64,000 bases of DNA from Sanderia malayensis. Lineage: Eukaryota; Cnidaria; Scyphozoa; Semaeostomeae; Pelagiidae. The position numbers and the translations under genes were made by a program. The notes under the pieces are model-generated. The model did not search any database. It was not told where the DNA came from and saw only the letters and a list, made by a program, of their open reading frames with translations. The stretch spans positions 2,976,001 through 3,040,000 of the forward strand of contig RQOL01000828.1 of NCBI GenBank assembly GCA_013076295.1. The letters run 5' to 3'. This document shows positions 24,121 to 37,800 of the stretch, piece after piece. Positions within the stretch are counted from its first letter, which is position 1. Each line of letters starts with the position of its first letter.

Positions 24121-25320
24121 ATGAAGATAAGAAGATGGTGTTGCTCAAGGTTATCACATTTAAGGTGTTTACTCTTGATACTCGTTGTATCTGTGATCAT
24201 AGCATGGTTTGCTGTTCTTCAGTCTTGCATCTTACCGAACAGTTGCTCTCAGACAACTCTTCCTGAATCAAAGAAGTATGTTCATGAAAATTTCACAGTT
24301 TTCAAAGCACCGCTGGAGTTTCAGAATCCTGGACAATACAAGTCAAGCAAAGTGCTTATAACCTTCAGAGCTGTGCCAAAGAAGTTGTTTTTTATAGTAA
24401 TAATAGCTTCGTCTTCGGCAAACCCCAGAGGATTGGCACTGAGGAATGCAATCAGAAAAACCTGGGGAAACTGCCAAGGTGCGGAGCTAAAGTCAAATTT
24501 AATAGGAAAAAAGATAATCAAATATTCAATGTCTGCTGCCCACAGAGACCTTGCAAATTATAAGCATTGTAGAGTGGTTTTTAATGTTGGAATAACAGGT
24601 GATAGCATGAAAGACGGAAGGATTCGTTATGAAGCAGCAAAATATGGAGATTTGATTGTGTCGAATGTTATGGAGAATTATCGAAATATGACTTTGAAAT
24701 TACGAGCTGGATTAGCTGAAATATCAAATTTAGGAGCAAAGTACATCGTCAAAGCTGACAATGATGTCTACATAAATTTATTAAAGCTGGCACAGTATCT
24801 TGTTAGTGATTCAAACCTACCATTCACACTGTATGGAGGCGTGACTTACACAACTGATGTTGAGCGTAGTCCTGGCCATAGACATTTTGTTCGACAAGAA
24901 GATTATTCAGAGAAGAATTATCCTCTCTTTTGTAAAGGATCAATGGTTATTTTGTCTGGTCATGCGTTGTTACCCGCTGTTAAACTGTTCTCACATGTTA
25001 AACCATTCAACATAGATGATGCCTATTTGGGAATTGTTTTGAACAAACTTGGAATAACACCAGTCAGAATAGACAAGATTGTTCAATTTAAATATCTACC
25101 TGTAATGCTGTCTCACTTGCATTATTGCGATTTTATGTATCTGATTGGAGTTGGAGATAGTATGACACCGAGAGATATTTATAAAGTTCATGATTTGATG
25201 AGAATGTCAAATGGTGCTCCATCATGGATGTGCTGGAATTTAGGCATAACTGGCTGGATAATTCTTCTTCTAAGCGTTGCGATAGCATTCTGCTTCATAA
25301 GACGACTAAGAAGAAGATAG
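24121..25320 (+). CDS. Beta-1,3-galactosyltransferase-like (GT31) paralogue
   Basis: I place the start at the ATG 24121 (MKIRRWCCSRL), 399 aa. The longer ORF from 23971 crosses a good splice acceptor ending at 24097 and is probably not translated. There is an N-terminal anchor (LLLILVVSVIIAWFAVL), then RNAIRKTWGNC, KYIVKADNDVYIN (DND site), YPLFCKGSMVILSG and IDDAYLG. The C-terminus has PSWMCWN followed by a hydrophobic helix and an Arg-rich tail (RRLRRR). It shares with its divergent neighbour the DND site, the CWN motif and the extra C-terminal hydrophobic segment. The pair therefore arose by an inverted duplication after that architecture existed. Acceptor unknown. Confidence 0.85.
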   Translation: MKIRRWCCSRLSHLRCLLLILVVSVIIAWFAVLQSCILPNSCSQTTLPESKKYVHENFTVFKAPLEFQNPGQYKSSKVLITFRAVPKKLFFIVIIASSSANPRGLALRNAIRKTWGNCQGAELKSNLIGKKIIKYSMSAAHRDLANYKHCRVVFNVGITGDSMKDGRIRYEAAKYGDLIVSNVMENYRNMTLKLRAGLAEISNLGAKYIVKADNDVYINLLKLAQYLVSDSNLPFTLYGGVTYTTDVERSPGHRHFVRQEDYSEKNYPLFCKGSMVILSGHALLPAVKLFSHVKPFNIDDAYLGIVLNKLGITPVRIDKIVQFKYLPVMLSHLHYCDFMYLIGVGDSMTPRDIYKVHDLMRMSNGAPSWMCWNLGITGWIILLLSVAIAFCFIRRLRRR

Positions 25321-25836
25321 TTATACATGTTGATTCAATTGTTCATTGCCATTGTAATTTATATGCCTATTAGCTAATAGATATTGGTGTTCTTGATATT
25401 TCAAATAGGAAGAGTTTATTGAAAAAGTTAAACTGTGTGCAAATGTTCTTAATTTTGGATATTCACTTAGTGAAAAAATTTATGGCCATTATTGTCAATT
25501 TAAATGAGAATAACTAAAAATAATCGCACAATTGTGATAATTTATCAATTTTGTTGTTTTTATTCAGTCTTGTCTCTGTCCTATTTCTAATGGCAAATGA
25601 AGATATGAGAATAACAGCTCCAAGGTTTGTTGTTTAATCTTAATTTTATAAATCACAGATTTATTTTCATTATTCTCAATCGATTTTGTAAACAATTTCA
25701 TTTGATTTGGTATCACCATCGATTTTAATGCATACTGTGTGGATTTACCCTGGGGCGAAATATGGCGACCTTCTTCTGGTATCGTAGCAATTGATGTCGT
25801 GACATCTATAATGCAACCATAAACCAGCTTGCTATC
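25321..25836. other. Intergenic, galactosyltransferase to collagen
   Basis: AT-rich spacer holding the 3' region of the galactosyltransferase and the collagen promoter. No gene, repeat array or clear TATA box was recognised. Confidence 0.5.
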
Positions 25837-28800
25837 ATGTTTAGATGGAGGATATATCTTGCTTTTCTTATATTATTGCTGGATTTTGGGATGGCAAAAG
25901 GTTTGTACCTTGATTATCATATCAAAATACGACAAAAACATGCCTAGGCCATTCGCCATTTGAAATCAAGATATGAGAGAATGGTAAAAAAATAAGGGGC
26001 GATTTTGATTATGCTGGTTGTAAAAGTAAAGAACATATTATTTTGCCCTATAGTGCATTAAGCTTGTCAACAATGTTATTTGTAAACACGATTTAATGAT
26101 ATTGGTTTCGTCTGCCTATTATGCCACTCCCCCCCCAGGCGATTTTAAATAACTGCTTGAATAATGGATAATTATCAATCGTGTATCTACTAATAATTTG
26201 CAGATATAAGCCTTCTCGATCCATCATTTCAAGCTGGAAAAGATGTGATAAAGAAAATCAGCTTTAATAACCAGCACAAAGTCACGTTTTATACACTAGT
26301 TGATGCAGACTTTGGTAAAACATTCTCTCTTTCGTTAACTATGATGCTTGATAGTCATCCTGTTGTACCAAAGAAAATTTTAACAGTAAAAAAATCATCT
26401 GGTAGCAAGGATATTATTGTGCTGGCTGTCACAATCGGAGCTTCTCATATTAAATTTAAATACTACAACAAAGCAGCGATGTTCTATATTACTATATGGC
26501 CCGCAAGATGGGAGAGAATTGTCTTGAGAAAGACTGGTGAAATTGTTCATTTGTTTGTGAACTGTGTTAAAATTGGTAGTACTGTATTGCTGGCTGATAG
26601 ACAAAAGGACCTACCAAATCGATGGCTGTTCCGAGAGGCCCAGGTAACATCTCCACACTGAAAAGTATCAATTCTATTGTTTACTATGATTATTTACTTA
26701 TAGTGAATGACAGTATTGCTAATCTAATATGCAGGAGATCTAACAGCTTAATTGATTTATTAGAGATTGCTTCAGCTATGCTAGATGGCTGGGTTGCATT
26801 GCAGAGTACCACTAGGGCTACTAAACAATAGAATAATAGAACAATGGATGAAAACAATAGATGAGAACAATAGATGGACAATAAAGAAAAACTTCTTGCA
26901 TGTGCTGGAGTATATGCTGCATATATTTTTATTACTGACACTGCTATTCTATGTTGTTTTTTACAAAACTTTTTCATTTGTTTCTTTAAAGGTTTACATT
27001 TGTTCTGCCACGCTTCAATCAAATACAGCCTTGTCTATCATCAAATGTGACAGCACATCATCAGCATGCAGGCAATTTTCTTTATCTTCTGTTTTCAGGT
27101 CATCTTCCTTGGTAAGAAACAGTTGTACACAGTGCAAGTTTTATTTTTAGTTTTATTATTTATTTGACTTGTCCATTGGGGTAATCACTTCTTTTTATGA
27201 AGTATTTGTTTTCCAGGGATCAAAGAAAGATGGATTATGGAAAAAGGCTGAAACGTCAAGACCTGAGGAAGTGATCAAAAAAGCCCCATTGCAAATCACC
27301 CTTGGTCATATCAGAGTTCATATTGATCCAAGCATATTGAAACAGTTCCATGGAGATGTAAGTTTAATTTGGTGCTCTTGGTATCTGGCTCTTATAAAAG
27401 CACAAACAAATTTTTTGCTGTAAACTGTAATCTTTCTTGTACAGCCAAAGTTAGAAGATATCTTGCAGATGGTGGCCTCGGGTGAGTATAGTGTTATGAA
27501 GTGCTGTGAAATTTCAATTTAGTTGTTATTAAGCTGCAAGTTATCAATATGTGGTTTTTCATTTATATTCAGGAAACTTAAAGACTACAAAAGTGCCATT
27601 GGTAAGACATACACAAAGACAATACCCAGGAGTGCAGAACACGGCCGTCAAAACTACAGGAATCACCATGAAACCAACTTCCATTGGAGTGAAAACAACG
27701 ACTGCATCTTCCGCAGAATTAAAACTGCAATCAACGCATGGAATTTCCACAACGTCAACTGATTCTGACGGTAGAAATGGGTTGGGTAAAACTTCCCAGT
27801 CTACAGAAAGCCAGTCACCCATCACGCATGAATCAACAAAGTCTTCTCTTCTTGGAGTATCTTCCCATAATCCCATTGCTACGGCTCGCAATCTATCAAT
27901 GACATCATCAAATCCAACGCATATACCGCGGACGGATTCTAATACTGTTTCAACGCAGTCTTCGACAACAGAAAAGAACGCCATGCAGTTGTTTCCAGCC
28001 ACAGCGATTGCGGCAAATCTTGTGCAAAATACGTCACATCGTGAAACTTTCAACTCCAGTCTCCCAACTGTCGCATCATCAATTATGACGTCGCTAGAAA
28101 GCAACACTTCACAGCGGAGTATATCCACAGTGCCGCCCACGGCCACAAGTGAAGCTTTTTCACCGAAACCAACGGTACGTTGTGTCATTTATTAGATAAC
28201 TCTATTAAAGTTTTTGATTATAGCATGAAGGTGTTGTAAGATTTCGAACTTTTTTGTAGGTTGAACAGTTCTGGTATTTGAGAGGGCCAGCTGGGTTCAA
28301 AGGCTATCCCGGTGATGTGGGCTTGATGGTAGGGTACCAGATATTATTATTCTTCAATGTTTGGAATTTTTCTAATTTGTCACTCCTTGAGTGAAGTTTT
28401 TAAATTGAGATTTATTTTTCTAGGGTCCCGAGGGAAGTGTAGGAGAGAAAGGAATGAAAGGTCCAAAAGGAGTACAGGTAAAATTTGTTTTATTTATTCA
28501 TAAACAGGAAAGGTTGAGATATTATTTGCGGTGCTATATAAATGGGATCGATTGATGGTTTATTTTTGAAATATGTCTTCTTGCATGGCAGGGTCCTCTT
28601 GGCCTCAAAGGAGCACCAGGCCTAATTGGCTCGCAAGGCCCTCCTGTAAGTATCACTGTAATGATATAAAATACTTGTTTGAATTTATATCTGTTATTTG
28701 CTTTTTCTTTTTTTGCGTATAAGACAATTATTGATGAATTATTTCGTCTTCAGGGAAATAAGGGGATGTTTGGTTTGCCATCTGTGCACAGGATAGGAAG

Positions 28801-31800
28801 GCCTGGTTTGAGGGTATAAGTTTATTTCGTATTATTATATAGAGATAATTTCATCGCTATATACTTATTTTATATGTTCTGATATATTTAAGGGAGATTT
28901 TGGCCGGCCAGGAAGAAAAGGAAAGTTGGGAAAAGAAGGCTTTAAGGTGAAATTCGGCGAAATGAAATTTTATCCCGCTTAACTTTACATCATAATACTT
29001 TTTATTTTGTGCAAGAGTAATTAATTTAATTTCTTTCAGGGTGACAAAGGTCTTCAGGGTCCAATGGGACCGCGAGGGGCAGTTGGTAACAAGGTTAATA
29101 AATCTTAATTTCTCTCATTAAGACATTTATCCAATCACAGAGCAGCATGAGATTTGTGGCTTCTAATTTCGAACTCGGCTGTCAATCATGCAGAAGTAAA
29201 TTCCTTCGGGAGTTTTCACCATCTTTAAATTAAACCAAGCGCTTTGAAAATTTCTCTTTTTTGTTTGCTCATTTTGCTGCTTTTGCTCAAGTTTCTCTCC
29301 TTTATTTAGCTCAAACTATCTATAGATATCAAGTATAGATTTCATTCATGTCGATAATAATTGCAGCTTCTATTTTTCTATCTTTTTCTTCTTTATTTTT
29401 AGGGTCCTATTGGCAGTCCTGGACCAAAAGGCCGGTCTGGAAAGATGGTTGGTGCAACACAACACAAAGAATTTTGCTATTATATTATTCAGCACATGCA
29501 ATAATTATTTATAAGTAATTAGTTTTATTCGCTAATGATTAAAATTTCTTTTAGGGACGCGCTGGACCTAAGGGAGAAGAAGGCGACGAAGGACAGCAAG
29601 TGAGTAAATATTTCGAAACTGTCATGTTTCTGAATATTATGTCTAAAGTCCTTTTAATTCCATATTTTGAATCATTTCAGGGACCAAAAGGAAAGCAAGG
29701 ACCTCCAGGACAAATTGGGGCTGATGGACCTATGGTATAAATGCTTTTACAAGCATAGAATTTCTAAGAGAATTTCACATTATAATAATATTATCATAAA
29801 AGTTTATAGAGCGAACGCTTTCTTGGATTAATTTGTGTACAAGGCTTACGGAGCTTGAACATTACTCTCCTCTTTATAGGGTGTGCGAGGAGTTCACGGA
29901 AAGCGAGGAAGTTCTGGACCAAAGGTTTATACATATTTTCGTTTTAATTTACATTCATCTTTTAGCTATTGTTATTAAATTACCTATCATTATTCGAGCT
30001 TAAATCTGTTTTTATTTTTGTCAGGGATTCGTTGGAGATCGTGGATTCTTTGGGGACACTGGAGACCCTGGACTTGCTGTAAAATCTTTGTTTTAATTGT
30101 CTTAATTTATTTTAGTTTTTTATCCCAAGTTGATAAACTCACGCAGGAAGATCTCAAAATCAATCAAACCCTCTCTTTTAGGGAAGACGGGGAAAACGCG
30201 GACCCATCGGTCCGGTTGGTCCACCAGTACGTATTACTGACTGCTTCGTTTGCTGTTACTGTTTCATATTTTACAATTTGCGCGTTCTAAAGGAGACCTT
30301 GCTGTACTTGATTCAAAACTGAGTTTCTGTCACTTATTTAGTAAATTTGTGTTTGCAAGGGGAGTCCTGGATTATTTGGCACTGCAGGAAAAATTGGACC
30401 GAAGGGTGAACAGGTATGTGAATTAATTATGATTACGCAGTCTTTAAGAGTCATGGAAAGTGACGTATGAACCAAAATCGCAATTTATTGTGCTTCTTTC
30501 ATGTTGATATTCATTATTTCATTTATCTTAAGGGTGAATTTGGGAGCATTGGGTTTCCAGGGCGAAAAGGAGCAAAGGGAATCAAGGGACATGATGGAAA
30601 TAATGGTGAACATGGAGACAAAGGAAGAATGGTGAGAATTTGATATATTTATTTTGTATTCAAGTTCAAATTTAACAACTTTGAGCTCTGCGAAATTTAA
30701 TATGAATCATATTTAGAGAAACGTGGCGTGTTTGCTTGCAGGGAGCCGTTGGTGATAGTGGGTATGTTGGAGACAGAGGTCGATCTGGAGAAAGAGTAAG
30801 TCAAATTATACGACTATCTCTCTCATTCCTTTTCCGATTTATCCATGAAGTTCATGGAAATGGTAGATTATGATGAGAGTATGGAACAGAAATTGTATGG
30901 CGTGTTTAAGATTGGATTTCTTGTAGGGTAAACAAGGGGATCGTGGTGCAAAAGGATTTCCTGGATCACGTGGACACAAAGTAATCTATAACGTTCTTAC
31001 TGACTGTATTTGTCTTTGTTTTACTTTGCTTTACGGTATCTTGTGTTTTATTAGAGTTCTTTGAGACACACTTGCTATCTCCCAGGATGTTTTTCTCCAG
31101 GTCTCGTGAACACAGTTTCATATTTCCATGTTTCTTAGGGTACACAAGGAATTCCTGGTCTTCCTGCGCCACCTGGAAGGCCTGGTGACATGGTTTGTTT
31201 ATATTGATGCGTCTACTGATATCTTTGGTTGCTTTTATATCTTATATTTATATGTGTTTATTTATTTTGTTATTTGTTATGTTTGTACCTACGTTCGAAG
31301 TTGGTGGTTATTGTCTGCTATTTTTATGATTTCAGGGGCTTCCTGGAGAAAATGGTGTTGCTGGTCCACAGGGAAGAAAGGGTAGCAAAGTTAGTCGATT
31401 CTTGCTTTGTTTGTTTTTATTATGTCGAAGTACTGTTCTTGTTTAAGAACGTCATGCGTAATTTATCCAATCACAGAGCAGCATGAGACTTCGTGGCTTC
31501 TAAATTCGAACTCCGCTGTCAATCATGCAGAAGTAAATTCCTTTGGGAGTTTTCGCCACTTTTAAATTAAACCAAGTGTTTTGAAAATTTTTCTTTTTTG
31601 CTTGCTTATTTTGCATAATACCGATAAAAGGTGTATTAAACTTGCAAAAATTCAAAAAGCTATGCTTTTTTTCTCTTTCAGGGTGCGCAAGGAACACATG
31701 GGCCAGAAGGTGAATTTGGAGCAAGAGTAAGTTTCTAGGTAGATTCATATTTTAAAATGTCAATAGCAGAAGAGAGAGCTTAATTTTATGTTTCTGATCT

Positions 31801-34800
31801 CAGGGACCCCGTGGACAAGTTGGTGACCCTGGATCTCCTGGCTACGTTGGTGAAAAGGTAATGTTTGATATTCATGAAAATCGTTAGTATAATTTTGGAG
31901 AAAGCGATAAACTGATTGATAACATTTGTTTTTTTTGTTTTAGGGTTTTCCTGGTGACGTTGGCGAGCAAGGATTACCTGGAAAAAAGGCACGTTAAACG
32001 ATATACATAATGTATTCTTATTTTAGATTATTTTCTCTCTGTTCAATGCAGAATTTACAACCGTTTTTTCTTGACAACAGGGCACAAACGGAGCCATTGG
32101 TGCTCGGGGTATGAAAGGAATAAAGGGACAAATGGTGAGTAAGTTGGATACGCTTTTTACAGCTGTTTTGAGATTTGAATAATAACCACATTTCGCTATT
32201 ATGCATTGTATGGTAGTTATAATATTGTAGGGAATCTCTTTTAGGGAAAACGTGGCAAAATTGGTGAAAATGGCAAAATTGGACCAAAAGGAATACAGGT
32301 CAGCTTCGCATTTGGAGATGATTTTCTTTAGTTATAATTCATCATCACTGGCTTAAAATTTGCAGCTCAAAATGAATGTGATGCTCCCTTTTCATTATCT
32401 CATGCCTTCAAGTTTAATTTTTATTTTCAAATTTAATAATTATTTATTTTAAGTTTATTATTATTTGTTTATCAAGGGATTTCCAGGAATTCCTGGTTAC
32501 AGAGGTGACACTGGTCGACCAGGAAAAGATGTAAGTCTTTAGTCATATTTATGTTATTACACGAACGTTAATCAGGAATATGCCATATTTGTGACAATTT
32601 CTCGTTGTTATCAGGGACAACCAGGCTTGCCAGGAAGAACGGGATTTTCCGGAATGAAAGGATTTCCAGTAAGTGTCGATGATAGAGAAGAGATCAGATT
32701 TCTTCGTCTTCTTGTGATGTCTTTGAATAATCCACGATGCATCTGTTGCTATCAGGGATCAAAGGGAGAGCCCGGAGCAAAAGGAAAGGAAGGGGAACAT
32801 GGCAGAAAAGTATTTTTTCTTTAATTGTCTTACATTTCAATTGTTTGAATTATATTGCTTGATGATTAAGAAAACCATAAACCAGAAACTTCTAATTTTT
32901 AGGGGTCTATTGGATTTCCTGGTACTGAAGGAGACTTAGGGCCAAAGGTACCCTTTAAATATCAATCTTTATTTATATGAATTATTTTCCTGAATATTGT
33001 TCGACTTATCCCCTAATTCGTATTGCCCATGATTCCTTTCTAATATATGTGTTTTGTGACGCAATTAATCAATTTTCTTCGAAGGGTCTTAGAGGCGAGA
33101 AAGGGGAGTCTGGCCTACCGGGAGTAATGGTAGGAAATATTTTGTTATAATGAAATTTGTTGATAATTTGTTTTGCGTTTCATCGTATTATTTAAAATCA
33201 TGTGATGATTTTTTTTCTGTTTTAGGGTCCTGATGGAGAAGTTGGACTAGAAGGAGACCCAGGTCCCATTGGACCAAGGGTAATCAATATCTGCTATTGT
33301 GATATTATTAAGTTTTAGTTCTTTTAAAGAACCAACATGATAGTACCTGGTCATTTATTATTGCTACTGTATTTCTTTCTTTACTCGTAGACTGATGCTT
33401 CTGAAATTCGTTTCAAGAGTGTTGTTATATTTCTGGTTGCTTTTTGATTACAGGGAAAGCCTGGTAGAACTGGACTGAAAGGATTTCCAGGTTCCAATGG
33501 ACGCATGGTGTGTATATAATATTAGTGAACCTTTTTAACCTCAATACAACTCATGCAGTCGATGCTCTAACCGAATTCTTGTATTTTAGGGCACTTTTGG
33601 TCCAATGGGTCTACGTGGAATCCCAGGCAGAAATGGAGGCACTGTGAGTTTTTTATTTACATTTATTCACAGTTAATGATAGTCATTATTTTTATCTTTA
33701 TGATGTATAACAAAAGTTTCTTCTCATGTTTTTTTAACAGGGTGGGAAAGGAAAGAAAGGAGACACCGGGAAACCTGGCAATGATGGATTTCGTGTGAGT
33801 GTTTCGTGTTGATGTATGTTTTATGCTTTTTATATTTTCTTGAAAACATATCTTTTTAATTTATTATTGTTTCCTACAAATATTCCCGATCTTAGGGGTT
33901 GTCTGGACGGCTTGGAGATGAAGGTGAAATGGGGCGTAAGGGAGAAAAGGTAGCAACTAATCAGCATTCGTATTACACAAATTTCGCAAATGCTTATCAA
34001 TCTATGATTGATGATTTTGTGTCTATCATTTATTACTACTGTCATCTTAGGGTCTTCCTGGTGAACCAGGCACTCCGGGCAAGAATGGAAAAGTAGGAGC
34101 CACGGTATGTTGTTGTTCTGAGCAATTCAATTACGATTATTACTTGTTAATATATTGCAATGTTATTAGATCTGAAAAGAGTTTTATTTCAGGGTATACC
34201 AGGCTATCCAGGAGACATTGGACCTGAAGGCACAGCTGGGATCGCTGTAAGAAAACATTTTAATTTTGTTTATATGATTGTCTATTTTTTGGGTATATTC
34301 TCTTTACCTTACTCAATGGGTTGCGACATCGTTTGTAAGTGCAGGACTAATCTGTACTAATTTGTAATCGCATTTATTTGTTTTGTTTTTTAGGGTCAAA
34401 GAGGCGACAAAGGACCACTTGGTTCCATTGGAACGAAGGGACAATTGGTACATAAATAGTTATTTTTATTATTAGTGAGTTCAATTTGTTTTTGCTGTTA
34501 ATATCCTTGTTTGTTTTGTCTCTTCCTGAATCATGTTGTCAATTTTAGGGACAAACTGGTGAACCTGGAACGCCTGGTATTCCTGGTGAGCCTGGCTCAA
34601 ATGTAAGCTTAATTTCTCATACATTTCCTATTCAATTTAACCATAGACAAGTTAATGGTACGCTTAATATTGTTTTTATTGTTGGTTCAGGGTCCAACTG
34701 GGTTTGACGGAGAGGAAGGACTTGTTGGTGATAAAGGAGAAAAGGTAAACTATTACCGATTCTCTTTCTATTCTTGTATTCATTTTGTCAAAGTTTTATT

Positions 34801-37800
34801 CGAATTTGTTTTTCCTAAAGGGTGAAGCAGGAATTCCTGGTACTCTTGGTGTTACAGGACCAAAGGGACTCAAAGTAAGTTCTTGCATCTTGTTGCTTAG
34901 TATGCATGTTTGCTGGTTGCATACATTGTTTGCAAAGTATTCAATATGTGTGCATTTAACCGCTTCTTCTCTTCAATGCTTTATGAAATTGCTTTTGAAG
35001 GGAGAGGTTGGTGACATCGGGTCACCTGGGCGTCCTGGGTCACAAGGAGAAACGGTTCGTATGATCTACACTATTTTATCATTAAATTTCTTATACAACA
35101 TGTGTAGAATCTGTGTAATAATGATGTATTGCTATTATTCCAGGGTACTGTTGGCGACGTCGGTTCCCCTGGACCCCAAGGAGCAAAAGGAGCTGGGGGA
35201 ATGAAAGGGAAATCTGGCGAAGAGGGAAACGAAGGATCTCCTGGAATAAAGGTATATGACGTCACATTCTTCTTTTATTTTATACAGTATAGGCTTTATG
35301 CTATTAAAGTTTAACAGTGGATTGAAATATTTCCATGTTCAGGGTAAACGAGGACCAGATGGATTGCCAGGTGATCGAGGACAGCAAGGGATCATGGTAA
35401 GTCCTTTGTACCGTTTAACGTTCTACGACTATCTGCAGGCCTTTATCTTTTTATGTTCTTACACTTTTGGATATTTTATTTACGTCCTTGCAAGTTAAGT
35501 AGGATGGTGTGGTTCAACTAAATAACCAGTGATTGTATATATTATGTCAAACTATATAGTTTAAGTTATTATTGTATATTTCGTTTCTTTTTTTTATTTA
35601 CAGGGTAGACCAGGAATGCCTGGTATAACCGGTCGAATTGGCAAACGAGGATCATTGGTGAGTAGTCACATGCTGTGGCCTCTTTTAGGTTTACACTTGG
35701 ATCCCAGCACCAGTTTATGAAGCACTCTCTTTGTATTTAGTTGTAATTACTGCTATTTTTTAAGGGGAGAGATGGTCCGAAAGGTAAAGATGGAAAAACA
35801 GGTGAAGATGGAGATGTGGTAAGAGGTTGTGCAATTATCAACGTAGATTAATTCTGATTTTGACTTTGATAAATGCTCTGATTACGTGTTGCTTGCATAT
35901 AGGGAATTCCTGGTAAACGTGGAGCAGAAGGAAGCAAAGGCCAGCGCGGGGAACAGGTATCATTGACAATGCATTCAATTTAATCTTAATGTCATTGGTG
36001 TCATAAGTTATGTAGTGGATAATAATAGAAATGCCAGGGGTTACTGCCTGGCGTTTTTAATGTCTATTACTATTTCTGTTATTAATTGTTTGTTTTGAAA
36101 TTCAGGGTGCAAATGGTAAGAAAGGTGCTGCAGGAAAGAAGGCTGTTAACGGGTTACAGGGTGATCAGGGAGAGCCTGGAATTTCTGGCCAACCTGGCTT
36201 GCTTGGACCACCTGTGAGTAGTTTATGATTGATTTGGGAAGCTTCATTTTATCTATTAAGATCTGCAGTTTTTGACAACGCTGTTTTGGTTTTTAAAGGG
36301 TATTAAAGGAAAGGAAGGAGACCAAGGGGAAAAGGGACAGAGAGGCTATCCGGTAAATGGAATATATTTTGACATTCTTTATAATAATGTGCATTTTGGT
36401 TTGTTCTTCTCTTTTACTTTCTTCTCCTTTCTTCTTAGGGTTATCCTGGAGTTAGAGGAAAACCTGGAAAGCAAGGAGCACAAGGAGAAACGGTAGGAAT
36501 TGTTGATGATTGGCGATTATGATTGATGATTGATGATTCATGATTCATGATTACAGTGATGTCATGTGCTGTCACCCAATGAGTTAAGCTTTTATATTTC
36601 CTTTTCAGGGACCAACTGGACCAGCTGGATTAGCTGGCGTAGATGGAAGTATTGGGGAGATTGTGCGTATTCATATGGCTTTTGAAATATCGCTTGGCTT
36701 CCCTTGCTGTTTATTTGAGAAACTTGACATTGCATAGTTTTCCTCTAGGGTGATTTTGGGGAGTCAGGCAACACCGGAAAGCAGGGAAAATCCGGCAAGC
36801 AGGTGATAAAATGTGGTATAAAGCTTTACTTGTATTCAAATGTATTCTAAGGCTTTGTATTTATTGAATGTGGTTGTTTTTCAAGGGTGAAAAAGGTGAT
36901 GTTGGATCGATTGGAAAGAAAGGTTATCCTGGAGATATGGGTGAAAGAGGTCGTATTGGTAGGCGTGGTGAACGATTACCAAAGGGACCGAAGGTAGCGT
37001 TGCTTAAAGTTTCTAAAAATTTACCCGATTTTAGATTAAATGTTTCACGAATAATAAAGTTATCAGTTGATGCTTGATTTTGAGACTTTTATTTTGCAGG
37101 GTTTCAAAGGGAGAAAGGTAGATGGTCGTGATTATTTTTTCTATAAGCTCTTTAATCAATTTGTTTCATTTTTGAGATGTTTTGTCCAATGTTTTGTCTC
37201 ATTTTTATTTTATCCATTGCAGGGATACTTGGGAACCCGTGGTGCAAGAGGACCAAAGGTAAGATCTATTGGTTAGATTTGTTATCTGTATTTGGACCAT
37301 TTGTCAATTTATTCGTCATTGTTCCAATTTATTAATACTATGATATTTCTTTTAAAGGGTTTTGAAGGAAGCAGGGTAAACCGAAATTGTTTATTTTTCT
37401 CATGCACTCGTATTATGCCATGTATAATGTATATATATTTTTATCCCTTTTTCAAACAGCAAAATAAAAAATCTTGTCTTTTCTTTGCAGGGGTCTCCAG
37501 GCCCACCGGTAGGTTAAAAGATTTATTCTATTCAAACTTTAAACTGTTGTTTTTGATTTCATGCAATATTAGTTACTGATCATTTTTGTTTTTATATTCA
37601 AAGGGACTCTCTTTTGAACCACCTATCTACAGCATAGTCGTACGTCTGTTTTCTATTCTTCTTTTCATTCATGAAAATCCAATTGTCTACTACTTATAAT
37701 CCGATACTGTTTGACTTCAAGTTTGCCTCTATTCATGCAGCCCAAAGGAGAGGATTTATTCAAGTTTTATCGAGGAATATCGCCAGCTCAGACGCCTGTA

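Noticed and set aside
27559..28188. 209-codon minus-strand ORF
   Set aside because: Antisense of the Ser/Thr-rich collagen linker exon, which is in frame with the rest of the collagen.
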